DNA of 64,000 nucleotides from Parapedobacter indicus (GTDB lineage: Bacteria > Bacteroidota > Bacteroidia > Sphingobacteriales > Sphingobacteriaceae), in assembly GCF_900113765.1 (NCBI RefSeq), contig NZ_FOQO01000002.1, forward strand, positions 248,001 through 312,000, read 5' to 3'. This document shows positions 53,796 to 62,242 of the stretch, in pieces (position 1 is the first letter of the stretch; each line of letters begins with the position of its first letter). Below the pieces are notes generated by a model. That model worked only from the letters and a program-made list of their open reading frames with translations, had not been told where the DNA came from and did not search any database. Position numbers and translations under genes: made by a program.

Positions 53796-56700
53796 CTAAA
53801 AACTAACATTAACGCCCAGGGTATAGATACGTGGCACAGGATAACCGGAGTAGTCTATACCCGGTACAAGAGCCCCGGTATCACCGCGGTTGTAGTTGGT
53901 CCCTTCCGGATTACCGCTATACCCGGTGAACAGCAATGGGTTTTGGACGGTACCGTATACCCGCAGGCTGCTTATCCACCGATTCTCGACCAAGCCGGCC
54001 GGCAGGTTATAACCCAATGTGATGTTCTTGATCCACGCATAGTCGGTCTTTTCAACCCACAGGCTGTGCGTATCCCGATACATTACCCTTCCTCTACCTG
54101 TTCCGGTGGTGGTGGGTACTTTGCCACTCCCCGGCTGTTCGGGCGAGCGCCACCGATCCTTCACACTCCGGTTTACGTTGAATACGCCGTCGATATTTCC
54201 GGTATAGAAATTAGTAGCGCGCAGCATCTGAGCCCCCATGGCTCCCACTACCATCACCCGGAAGTCAAAGGCTTTGTACCGCAGCGTATTCGTCATTCCC
54301 CAAGTGAAATCGGGATACGGATTGCCGATCACGTCAAAATCCTGGAAAGGAGTAATTTCGCCGTTGCCGTCCACGTCCCTGAAACGCATATTTCCGGGAA
54401 CCGCTCCGGGAAATGCCGGATAGTTTGCCAGGTCTGCCTCGTTTTGGTAGATCCCTTCGTATACATACCCGATGATCATTCCCACCGGTTGACCGATTTC
54501 GGTAATGTTTGTCGGGTTGCCTTCGCTGCTTTGTCCAGAATAGATCGGGTCTTCGCTTCTTCCCAAAGCAAGCACCTTGTTACGGTTGAAGGAAATGTTG
54601 AAATTGGTCGACCAATCGAAATTGTCGGATACGATGTTATGTGAAAGAATGCCCAATTCGACCCCGCGGTTGCGCACATCGCCCCTGTTTTCAGTAACCG
54701 TACCGAAACCGGATGACTGCGGGATTTCAACGTTCAGCAGCAGATCTTGGGTGTTCCGGTTGTAGAAATCGGCTGTCAGATTAATCCGGTTGTTGAGGAA
54801 GTTGAAGTCGATACCCAAATTGAGTTCGCGCATCCGTTCCCAGCCCAGATTGGGATTGGCGAGAGACGTCATCACCCGACCACTGCCTAAGGTACCGTTA
54901 AATACATAATCTCTCGTACCGATGTTGCTCATGTACGGATAGTTTCCGATGTTAAAGTTGCCTGTGAAGCCATAGGAAGCACGGAGTTTCAATTCATCGA
55001 TCCAGGAGCTATTCTTCAGGAAATTCTCTTCCGACAACCGCCAACCCAATGCGAAGGAAGGAAATGCCCCCCAACGGTTGTTCGGGCCGAAGCGGGAAGA
55101 ACCATCCGACCGGATGGTAGCAGTCACCAGGTATTTACCGGCATATGAATAATTCGCACGCGCCAAATAGGAAATCAGCGCCCAGTCACTGATATCCATA
55201 TTACCCACGATTACCCTGGCCGCTGCGTTCAACGACTCTATATCGTCGTCCGGGAACTGCTGGCCATCGAACCGAGCGGCATAAAACTTATTGGATTGTA
55301 TGGTATATCCCGCCAATGCCGAAATGGAATGTCCCGACTCAGAATTGTAGTCATACGTCAACGTATTCTCATTCAACCAGTTGAGATATTTTACATTTCC
55401 ATAGTTGCCCGAAGGAACCGAAATGCCCGGGGCATTCTGATTCGCTAGCGTCGAAGGCCGGAAATATTCGGAATCGCCATCTTCAAAGTCCACATTGAAC
55501 GACGACCGTAGCTTCAAGTTCTTGATGATTTCAAGTTCAGCGAAGGTATTCATCAGAATCTTGGTCCGGCTGGCCTTGTTGGTGATTTGGTTGAGTACCA
55601 TGATGGGATTCGGATTACCGAATGTGCCCGTTGTTTGGATGTACTCGTTGTAGCTACCATCTGGGTTGTAGGCGGGCGGAATGGGATTAGCAATCTCGAA
55701 AAACTCGTCACGTCCCTGCCCACGCACGCCCCCTCTCAGAAACGTCATCGAAGGTGCCACGTTGACACCGACTTTCAACCGGTCGGTAATGTCTGCATCC
55801 ATGTTCGCACGCAGTGAAAACCGGTCAAACTTGGTATTCATCATGACCCCACCCTGATTGAAGTAACCGGCAGAGACAAATGTGCGGATTTTCTCGGTAC
55901 CGCCACTTACGCTCAAACCGATATCCGACATGGGTGCCACACGGGTGACGGCATCGTACCAGTCCGTTCCCTCGCCAATGGCTTCCGGATTCCGATATTC
56001 TTCGGGGATATCGGCCAAGGTAGGTTCGCGTCCTTCTTCCGAGCGGATGCGATCTTCGACGGATTCTTTCATAAACTGCGCGAACTCCTGTCCGTTCATC
56101 AGATCGGGCCGACCTTTTTGAGGCACCTGTTGTAAGCCCGAGCTTATGTTAACCTGAATCCGGGGTTCGCCGCTGGCGCCACGCTTGGTGGTGATCATGA
56201 CCACCCCATTCGCACCTCTGGATCCATAGATTGCCGTTGCCGAAGCGTCTTTCAATACGGTCATCGACTCAATATCCTGCGGATTGATCGCACTCATGGG
56301 ATTGGATTGCTGCCCAGAGGAAGAAGGTACCGGGAAACCGTCAATGACATACAGCGGATCGCTGCCCGCTCCGATTGCCCCGATGCCCCGAACCTGGATT
56401 TTAGGTCCGCCGCCGGGTGTACCGTTCGACGTACTCACATTTACACCTGCTACCTGACCGGACAGGCCCTGATCAAGACTGGCGATGGATTGTCCCCGTA
56501 CATTCGTCATGCTCACCGACGCGATGGAACCGGTAACATCCTTTTTCTGTTGGCTGCCATATCCTACTACGACCACCTCCTGCAGGTCTTCCGTTTCTGC
56601 CACCAGAACCACCTCAAGGGTTTTTTGATTGCCAATCGTGATTTCTTGAGACACATAGCCCACATTCCTGAAAACCACGGTCTCTCCGCTTTTGGCATCA

Positions 56701-57200
56701 ATCTGAAAACGGCCACTTGCATCGGTGGCGGCTCCCCGCGATGTGCCCTGCACCAAAACGGAGACCCCTTCCAAGGGATTGCCTGCGGCGTCTTTCACCG
56801 TACCCACGATTTGCTCCTGGGTGAGGGCTGTCAGCGATGGACGGGGTCTAATGATCACCGTCTTGTCTTCATTGAAGACAAACTCGACGGATTGATCGGC
56901 AAAACATTGTTCCAGCACTTTTCCCAACGGCTGGTTTTCGACGTTCAGCGATATCGGTTCTAACTTAACGAGTAAGCTGGCGTCATAAATAAAATCGTAG
57001 CCACTCTGTTGAGATAGCTGGTATAGCACATTTGCTATGGGTGTGTTTTTCACGCGAATGTTGACATTCTGCCCATGACTTGCCATAGCAAATTGCACAA
57101 ATACCACGGTCATAAAAATGATAATCTTCATCAAGACTAAAACGTTAACCGGTTTGAAAAATGGTTTGTGGCAATGCCAAACATATTTTTTTTTATACAT
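53796..57200 (-). CDS. SusC/RagA TonB-dependent transducer with STN domain
   Basis: A 1134-residue outer membrane transducer. After the signal peptide comes an STN domain (about 45-125: RVKNTPIANVLYQLSQQSGYDF, then EPISLNVENQPLGKVLEQC). Then a carboxypeptidase-like domain (GTVKDAAGNPLEGVSVLV), a TonB box region (DLQEVVVVGYGSQQKKDVTG), plug and barrel ending PRIYTLGVNVSF. The STN domain distinguishes it from the other two SusC proteins in the window and implies ligand signalling to the FecR protein encoded next upstream (57321-58547). Two direct copies of CAATTTGTG lie in its 120-bp upstream region (57209 and 57240). Confidence 0.96.
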   Translation of the reverse strand: MYKKKYVWHCHKPFFKPVNVLVLMKIIIFMTVVFVQFAMASHGQNVNIRVKNTPIANVLYQLSQQSGYDFIYDASLLVKLEPISLNVENQPLGKVLEQCFADQSVEFVFNEDKTVIIRPRPSLTALTQEQIVGTVKDAAGNPLEGVSVLVQGTSRGAATDASGRFQIDAKSGETVVFRNVGYVSQEITIGNQKTLEVVLVAETEDLQEVVVVGYGSQQKKDVTGSIASVSMTNVRGQSIASLDQGLSGQVAGVNVSTSNGTPGGGPKIQVRGIGAIGAGSDPLYVIDGFPVPSSSGQQSNPMSAINPQDIESMTVLKDASATAIYGSRGANGVVMITTKRGASGEPRIQVNISSGLQQVPQKGRPDLMNGQEFAQFMKESVEDRIRSEEGREPTLADIPEEYRNPEAIGEGTDWYDAVTRVAPMSDIGLSVSGGTEKIRTFVSAGYFNQGGVMMNTKFDRFSLRANMDADITDRLKVGVNVAPSMTFLRGGVRGQGRDEFFEIANPIPPAYNPDGSYNEYIQTTGTFGNPNPIMVLNQITNKASRTKILMNTFAELEIIKNLKLRSSFNVDFEDGDSEYFRPSTLANQNAPGISVPSGNYGNVKYLNWLNENTLTYDYNSESGHSISALAGYTIQSNKFYAARFDGQQFPDDDIESLNAAARVIVGNMDISDWALISYLARANYSYAGKYLVTATIRSDGSSRFGPNNRWGAFPSFALGWRLSEENFLKNSSWIDELKLRASYGFTGNFNIGNYPYMSNIGTRDYVFNGTLGSGRVMTSLANPNLGWERMRELNLGIDFNFLNNRINLTADFYNRNTQDLLLNVEIPQSSGFGTVTENRGDVRNRGVELGILSHNIVSDNFDWSTNFNISFNRNKVLALGRSEDPIYSGQSSEGNPTNITEIGQPVGMIIGYVYEGIYQNEADLANYPAFPGAVPGNMRFRDVDGNGEITPFQDFDVIGNPYPDFTWGMTNTLRYKAFDFRVMVVGAMGAQMLRATNFYTGNIDGVFNVNRSVKDRWRSPEQPGSGKVPTTTGTGRGRVMYRDTHSLWVEKTDYAWIKNITLGYNLPAGLVENRWISSLRVYGTVQNPLLFTGYSGNPEGTNYNRGDTGALVPGIDYSGYPVPRIYTLGVNVSF

Positions 57201-57208
57201 TTGAAGCT

Positions 57209-57248
57209 CAATTTGTGATTAATAATTTGGTTGCTTAATCAATTTGTG
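57209..57248. promoter_or_regulatory. Direct 9-bp repeats upstream of the STN-type susC
   Basis: CAATTTGTG occurs at 57209-57217 and 57240-57248, 31 bp apart (about three helical turns), in the short AT-rich gap between fecR and susC. Possible regulator binding or promoter element; chance in AT-rich DNA is not excluded. Confidence 0.25.
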
Positions 57249-57320
57249 GTCACTTTTTCGTCTAACTAGTAAGACGCGAACCGAGTGCGGGCCAACGCCT
57301 CGGTTTCTTTGTAACCAATG

Positions 57321-58547
57321 TTATCTAGTCGCTGTTTTTCCTATTACCGTAATCCTCCTTCCTTCAATATTGAATGCTACTAAACCAGTTGCCTCGAAAC
57401 TTTCCAACAACTGGACGATGCTTTTGGAGCGTCTAAACATCCCTCCCAATCGGACGTTTTCTAATTTGCCTTGAAAGCTTACTTCGATATTGTACCATCT
57501 TGCCACCCGCTCCATGATGCTGGTAATCTCCTCGTTCTCAAAAATAAAATAATCGTTATGCCATGCCAGATCTTTGTCGATATCGCCTTTTTGTATGTGA
57601 ATATCACGCTGCCCAAGTTTACTTATAGCTGTTTCTCCCGGCTTGAGTGTAGCAGCATGATCCTGTTGCAGCACCTCCACGACGCCTTCCACCAACGTCG
57701 TTTTCATTTTGCCCAAGTCAGGATATGCATGAATATTAAACGTGGTACCTAATACGCGAACCGTTTGCAACGGTGTCTTTACTAAAAAGGGGCTTTTTGC
57801 ATCAGCAGCCACTTCAAAAAAACCTTCCCCCGTCATTTCTACCTCACGTACTCCATCGGCAAACCGGATCGGAAAACGTAAAGACGATCCTGCATTTAAG
57901 TGAATCTTCGTACCATCTTCCAATGCAACACGATAATGACCTCCTTTGGGTACATTCACGGTATGATACCCACTAATGCCGACTTCATCCGATTGAACCT
58001 CGTATACGATCTGGCCATTGGCCGAATTGCACACATACACCTTCCCTTTTTTGCTCAATAACCCTGTATTGGATTCATTCAATGGTACTGATTTTCCATC
58101 GGCCAAGACAATTGTTGCCTTATCACTTCCAGGTTTTATTCCGGACTGCGCAACTGCCTGTTCAATTGTCATTTTTTTTGTATCACAGCCATATGTATCA
58201 CAGCTATTAGAATAAAAATCGATTACTTTCCAGGTAGCTGCTATAAGCAAAACCACCGCAACGACTTTAAACCATGGAAAGAGTGCGCGTAGTTTTTTAT
58301 CCGATGACTGGGAATCGTCTGTATCGCCGTTACCTTCCAGGATCCGCTGCAAAACCTCCTGCCCCTGTTCGTTCGAAAAAACGGCCTTTTTGGATTCAAA
58401 CAACTCCCACTTATTTTCAAGGGCCTGCATAACGGCGCCTTCGTTAGACAAGTCGGCCAGTAGCTCCTGCAGTTCATCCCGCTCCCGGGTGCTGAGGGTA
58501 CCTTCGAGCGCCCGGTCAATCAATAGCAGAAGTCTAGCGTTATCCAT
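57321..58547 (-). CDS. FecR-family anti-sigma factor
   Basis: A 408-residue inner-membrane anti-sigma factor; ATG 58547 (MDNARLLLLIDRALEGTLST) is preferred to a TTG at 58556. The N-terminal cytoplasmic anti-sigma part (about 1-85) is followed by a membrane segment (about 91-110, FPWFKVVAVVLLIAATWKV). Periplasmic FecR domain at about 185-290 (HTVNVPKGGHYRVALEDGTKIHL, then VEMTGEGFFEVAAD), and DUF4974 at about 335-405 (FENEEITSIMERVARWYNIEVSF). It transmits the signal from the STN-type SusC to the ECF sigma factor. Confidence 0.95.
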   Translation of the reverse strand: MDNARLLLLIDRALEGTLSTRERDELQELLADLSNEGAVMQALENKWELFESKKAVFSNEQGQEVLQRILEGNGDTDDSQSSDKKLRALFPWFKVVAVVLLIAATWKVIDFYSNSCDTYGCDTKKMTIEQAVAQSGIKPGSDKATIVLADGKSVPLNESNTGLLSKKGKVYVCNSANGQIVYEVQSDEVGISGYHTVNVPKGGHYRVALEDGTKIHLNAGSSLRFPIRFADGVREVEMTGEGFFEVAADAKSPFLVKTPLQTVRVLGTTFNIHAYPDLGKMKTTLVEGVVEVLQQDHAATLKPGETAISKLGQRDIHIQKGDIDKDLAWHNDYFIFENEEITSIMERVARWYNIEVSFQGKLENVRLGGMFRRSKSIVQLLESFEATGLVAFNIEGRRITVIGKTATR

Positions 58548-58607
58548 GTTTTTCAATAGCAGAACAGCACGTTCTAATTGGCTTTACATGATAAAGACAC
58601 CAGATTT

Positions 58608-59171
58608 TCAAAAAGTGGATATAGAAATTTGATTTTTTACAAACTCGCTGATAAATTTTACAGCCAGGTGCTGGTATTTTTTCACAGATTCGATAGACAG
58701 ATTCATCCGTTCAGAGATTTCGGGATTTTTCAATCCTTGTCTTCTGAGGGTAAATACCTGTTGTTGCTGGGGGGGTAATAATTTGACTGCCTGATCAATC
58801 AGCTCATATCGATCGCTCGTGCTTTTAGTTTCCACAACGGGTTGTATCAATTCGATTTCCGACAGGTACGCTTCTTTTTTATTCCGTTCGGCCACGATCT
58901 GGCGAATGTGGTTCAGTGTATGATTTCTGGATAGGATAAACAGGTAGGCATCAAACCGCTTTACCTGCCGAAGCGCGTGTCTATCCATCCATATTTTGGT
59001 AAACACCTCTTGCACAATCTCCGCCGTAACTTCATGATCTTGTGTCAGCCCTTGCACAAACTCGCCTATTTGGTTATAGTAGGCATAAAACAATTTAGCA
59101 AACGCCTTCTCATCACCGTATGCGACCTTATTTAATATATCTGTTTCGTTATATAGTTTGTTCAGCGCCAT
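58608..59171 (-). CDS. ECF RNA polymerase sigma factor (Bacteroidota RpoE-like)
   Basis: A 187-residue sigma factor. The true start is taken as ATG 59171 (MALNKLYNETDILNKVAYGD); the longer frame to 59237 would begin inside the dispersed repeat and is likely spurious. Sigma2 (about 15-85) has the EIVQEVFTKIWMDR helix and AYLFILSRNHTLNHIR; sigma4 (about 125-180) has LLPPQQQQVFTLRRQGLKNPEISERMNLSIESVKKY. It is transcribed with fecR (60-bp gap) and controls the adjacent susCD. Confidence 0.94.
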   Translation of the reverse strand: MALNKLYNETDILNKVAYGDEKAFAKLFYAYYNQIGEFVQGLTQDHEVTAEIVQEVFTKIWMDRHALRQVKRFDAYLFILSRNHTLNHIRQIVAERNKKEAYLSEIELIQPVVETKSTSDRYELIDQAVKLLPPQQQQVFTLRRQGLKNPEISERMNLSIESVKKYQHLAVKFISEFVKNQISISTF

Positions 59172-59199
59172 AATTGGAGGCTGGTATTCTGATAACTGG

Positions 59200-59340
59200 T
59201 ATACTGCAATACTACTACCTTTTGGAGAAAAAGGCAACCTGTGCTGTCCTGTGATTGGTCACTTTGATGCGAAACGCAACGGAAACGCTCGCATTACTGA
59301 CGCACCAAGGTTGCTTTCCGCTGCAAGCTCCGTTGGGCAC
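59200..59340 (+). repeat. ~145-bp dispersed structured repeat, copy B
   Basis: Matches 51441-51584 in the same orientation, with a shared core TTTTGGAGAAAAAGGCAACC, then CTGTGCTGTCCTGTnATTGG. The outer hairpin arms are less perfect in this copy. It lies between the sigma-factor start and the GH78 stop, 10 bp before the end of the GH78 gene. Both copies are direct repeats about 7.76 kb apart. Confidence 0.8.
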
Positions 59341-59349
59341 TCGTGGTAT

Positions 59350-62157
59350 TTACGGATCGGCCCTTAGCCGATAGTGCCCCGGTTGGAGTTCATACCGTAA
59401 AAATCCTTCTTGCTCCTCGAGCGCTGTAATGTTATCATACTGCGCGATATCTAGACGTTCTTGGGGAAGTAATTCTAATGTGGCTACGCTATTAGGAGGC
59501 ACGGTAATTTCCAAGGCCAGTCCGCCATTTTCCCGCGACCAATGTGACTTGATGAGACCCTGGGGTGAATCGAAAGCAGCCCTAGCCCATTTTACATCGG
59601 TCGCGTTTGGCGATGGCGGCCGAATGATAAACCGACGGAAGCCCGGCGCCTGTGGATCCCGTTTGATTCCAGCCAAACCATCTATGTACCACGCGCCTGG
59701 ATAGAGATAGGAGCTATGCAGCAACGAATGCCCCGGCAGATCCTTTTCCCACATCTCCCAAATGGTGGTTGCCCCATTTTCTTTCATATAACCCCAGCTG
59801 GGGTAGGTGGTTTGGGACACCATGCGATAAATCAGGTCATTTCTTCCCTCTTCACGAAGCAATTTAAAGAGCAATGCCCCACCGGTAATGCCTGCATGGA
59901 TATGCCCATTCCGGACCTGCAGGATTTCCCGTTCGAGGCGCTGCATGACCTGCGCACGCAAGGTGGCGGGAGGTATTTCTGCCAGTAATGCCGCGGCAAG
60001 GTTGGCCATGGAACCATCTGCGTAGCTATCGTCTCCTGCGTTGAAAAACCGGGCATGAATCGCCTTTGCGGATGCATTTGCCTGTTGCTCCCATTGACGT
60101 GCTTCGGCTGCTCGGCCCATCACCCGGGCAATTTTGGCAGCCGTCCGCAAGTTAAACACGTAATACGCATTGTTGAGACATAGCGTTTCGGGCTGGTCGT
60201 TGTTCATTCCCTCAGCGGTTGCGTTTGGCCACAGCCAATCACCCAGAAAGTCCCATTGACCGCCGAACCGTTGCAACAAACCGTCTTTTGTGTGGGATTG
60301 CAAAAAATCAAGCCATCCGGTAATAAGGTGAAAATTAGCTTCCAGTACTTGCTTGTCGCCGTAGTGTTGGTACATAAACCACGGGAGGGTAACCACAATC
60401 CCGCCCCAAGCCGGACCGCCGCCACCCCAATAGGTAGGAGCGGTATGCGGAAGAATACCATTGTTCAAGATGCGGCCGCTGGTCATTGCCTTCCGGGCAT
60501 GATTCGGATCGAGCATGTTGCCAACCATGGGTTCGGTGCCCTGCACATCGCGCCAATCCTGCATCCATTTGGTATAAAATGCGCCCAGCTGATAGTTGAA
60601 CATTCCCGTCTCGCTAGTGGCGTGCGCGTCGCCACCGTACCCCATACGCTCGCGTTGCGGGCAATCCACGATGAAACCTCCCAGTGAAAGGTTTTCAAAC
60701 GTCCAACGTACCCGATCGTAAATCCAATTCTGCAACGTATCCGAAGACTCAAATTCAGTGGCGTTGGCGTAGTCCGTTCTGACCATCCAACCACTGATGT
60801 CGCTTATATCCGGAGCCTTCCGTAATCCTTGAATGATAATCCAACGACCAGCGCTATAGTTGAACCGATTCCGGAAGGTACCTTTCCCCTTTTTTCCAAT
60901 TACGTAGGCACTATGAAGGTTAAATGTCATGTCGTCCTGTTCGCGCTCAGAATATGAAAACCGGATGGTGTCACCTTCCTGCCCCCGTACGTTCACTTCA
61001 GTCCAACCTGCGAAGTTTACACCCATATCCACCCGGTATGAGCCATCCGGCCGGGCTTCGACACGAACCGGACGAATTCGTTCAAACAATCGGTTGCCTT
61101 CTACCAACTGTGCTGAAAGAGCAAGCCGTGTAGGATATTCTGTTGCAACCTTCCAGTTGGTTTCATCGGCGGATGCCCGATTCCAATCCGGTATCTCACG
61201 GCGTGCATCCCACAGCTCGCCCCCCATATTCCGAAAATCCCATTTTCCCAGTAGTCTGTTGGGGCTGGGGTGCGTTTTCCAGCTGTCGTCAGTAACCACC
61301 ACGGCTAGGGGCGCGGCATCATCCGCAGGTGATTCCTCACCGTATATAGCAACCTGAGCGGTTACAATCGGTGTTAAGGGTCGGTCTTCGTTGAGGATAT
61401 ACCCCGGGAAAATCGACCACGAGGTACCCAACCAAAGGGCGATCACATTGGCACCGCGTTTAAGCTTATCCGCAACCTCATAGGTCACGTATCGGGCGCG
61501 CTTTGTATGATCACTCACCGCAGGCGCCAATACTTCGCTTCCGATACGTTCGCCATTGACGTATAGTTCATGGTAACCAACGGAAGCTACGTAAATCGTT
61601 GCCTTCTTCGGCTGCTGGTCCAAGTTCACCGTTTTTCTGAACCAGGGATCCATAATATTATTTTCACGTGCTGAACGGTCGTAGATTTCGTCACTGCCAA
61701 TCCATTTACCTTTCCATTCATCGGAACTAAACCATCCGGTTGACCACCTCGCGGGGTCACTCCACGCAGACAGCGATCCACTTTCGTCTTTCACTTGCAC
61801 TTTCCAGTGATAAGTCCGATCCGAAATAAGTTCCCTTCCTTTATATACGATATGCTGACTTTCATCTGAAGAAATCCACCCACTATCCCAAACGTCACCC
61901 TTGTTGCCAGCCAACAAACGGCTTGTGGAGGCCACAAGGATCCGGAAGGCCGTTTGCCGTTGACCGAAACCTCCTTTGTCCGTTGCTTCCAATATCCAAC
62001 CAAAGCGTGGCTTTTTACTGTCGACGCCCAACGGATTTTCGCGGTATTCGACGACGAGCCGCTGGGGGAAAACACTCGCCCCCGCAGCCGTTCCATGGAA
62101 AGACAGGAAAATGGTAACCATTGTGACGAAAGAAAAAAAGTGACTGCGTTTCAACAT
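59350..62157 (-). CDS. Alpha-L-rhamnosidase, GH78, 935 aa
   Basis: A large exported GH78 enzyme; start at 62157 (MLKRSHFFSFVTMVTIFLSF, signal peptide) chosen over in-frame codons up to 62268. Domains in order: fn3-like and N-terminal rhamnosidase domains (to about 310), a beta-sandwich (DMGVNFAGWTEVNVRG), the (alpha/alpha)6 catalytic barrel (about 445-830), then the C-terminal beta domain. The catalytic motif DCPQRERMGYGGD gives the Asp/Glu/Asp set of the family, and GATTIWEMWE supplies the later Glu, both canonical. Unlike the two rhamnosidases at 6-10 kb, all key residues fit. Substrate: terminal alpha-L-rhamnose on plant polysaccharide or glycosides. Confidence 0.92.
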   Translation of the reverse strand: MLKRSHFFSFVTMVTIFLSFHGTAAGASVFPQRLVVEYRENPLGVDSKKPRFGWILEATDKGGFGQRQTAFRILVASTSRLLAGNKGDVWDSGWISSDESQHIVYKGRELISDRTYHWKVQVKDESGSLSAWSDPARWSTGWFSSDEWKGKWIGSDEIYDRSARENNIMDPWFRKTVNLDQQPKKATIYVASVGYHELYVNGERIGSEVLAPAVSDHTKRARYVTYEVADKLKRGANVIALWLGTSWSIFPGYILNEDRPLTPIVTAQVAIYGEESPADDAAPLAVVVTDDSWKTHPSPNRLLGKWDFRNMGGELWDARREIPDWNRASADETNWKVATEYPTRLALSAQLVEGNRLFERIRPVRVEARPDGSYRVDMGVNFAGWTEVNVRGQEGDTIRFSYSEREQDDMTFNLHSAYVIGKKGKGTFRNRFNYSAGRWIIIQGLRKAPDISDISGWMVRTDYANATEFESSDTLQNWIYDRVRWTFENLSLGGFIVDCPQRERMGYGGDAHATSETGMFNYQLGAFYTKWMQDWRDVQGTEPMVGNMLDPNHARKAMTSGRILNNGILPHTAPTYWGGGGPAWGGIVVTLPWFMYQHYGDKQVLEANFHLITGWLDFLQSHTKDGLLQRFGGQWDFLGDWLWPNATAEGMNNDQPETLCLNNAYYVFNLRTAAKIARVMGRAAEARQWEQQANASAKAIHARFFNAGDDSYADGSMANLAAALLAEIPPATLRAQVMQRLEREILQVRNGHIHAGITGGALLFKLLREEGRNDLIYRMVSQTTYPSWGYMKENGATTIWEMWEKDLPGHSLLHSSYLYPGAWYIDGLAGIKRDPQAPGFRRFIIRPPSPNATDVKWARAAFDSPQGLIKSHWSRENGGLALEITVPPNSVATLELLPQERLDIAQYDNITALEEQEGFLRYELQPGHYRLRADP

Positions 62158-62242
62158 AAAGCGTATGATTGGTATGAAAGGACTAAAATATAGGTTTTCA
62201 ACTGTCGGATCATCCTGCACCGTCACGATCCGGCTTCGCAAT

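Noticed and set aside
59158..59367. Small forward frame at repeat copy B
   Set aside because: Translates the dispersed repeat; the matching frame in copy A is not conserved.
59350..62157. Type IX secretion C-terminal sorting domains on the exported enzymes
   Set aside because: The ends of the rhamnosidases, sulfatases and esterases show no typical sorting-domain motif despite porT being present.
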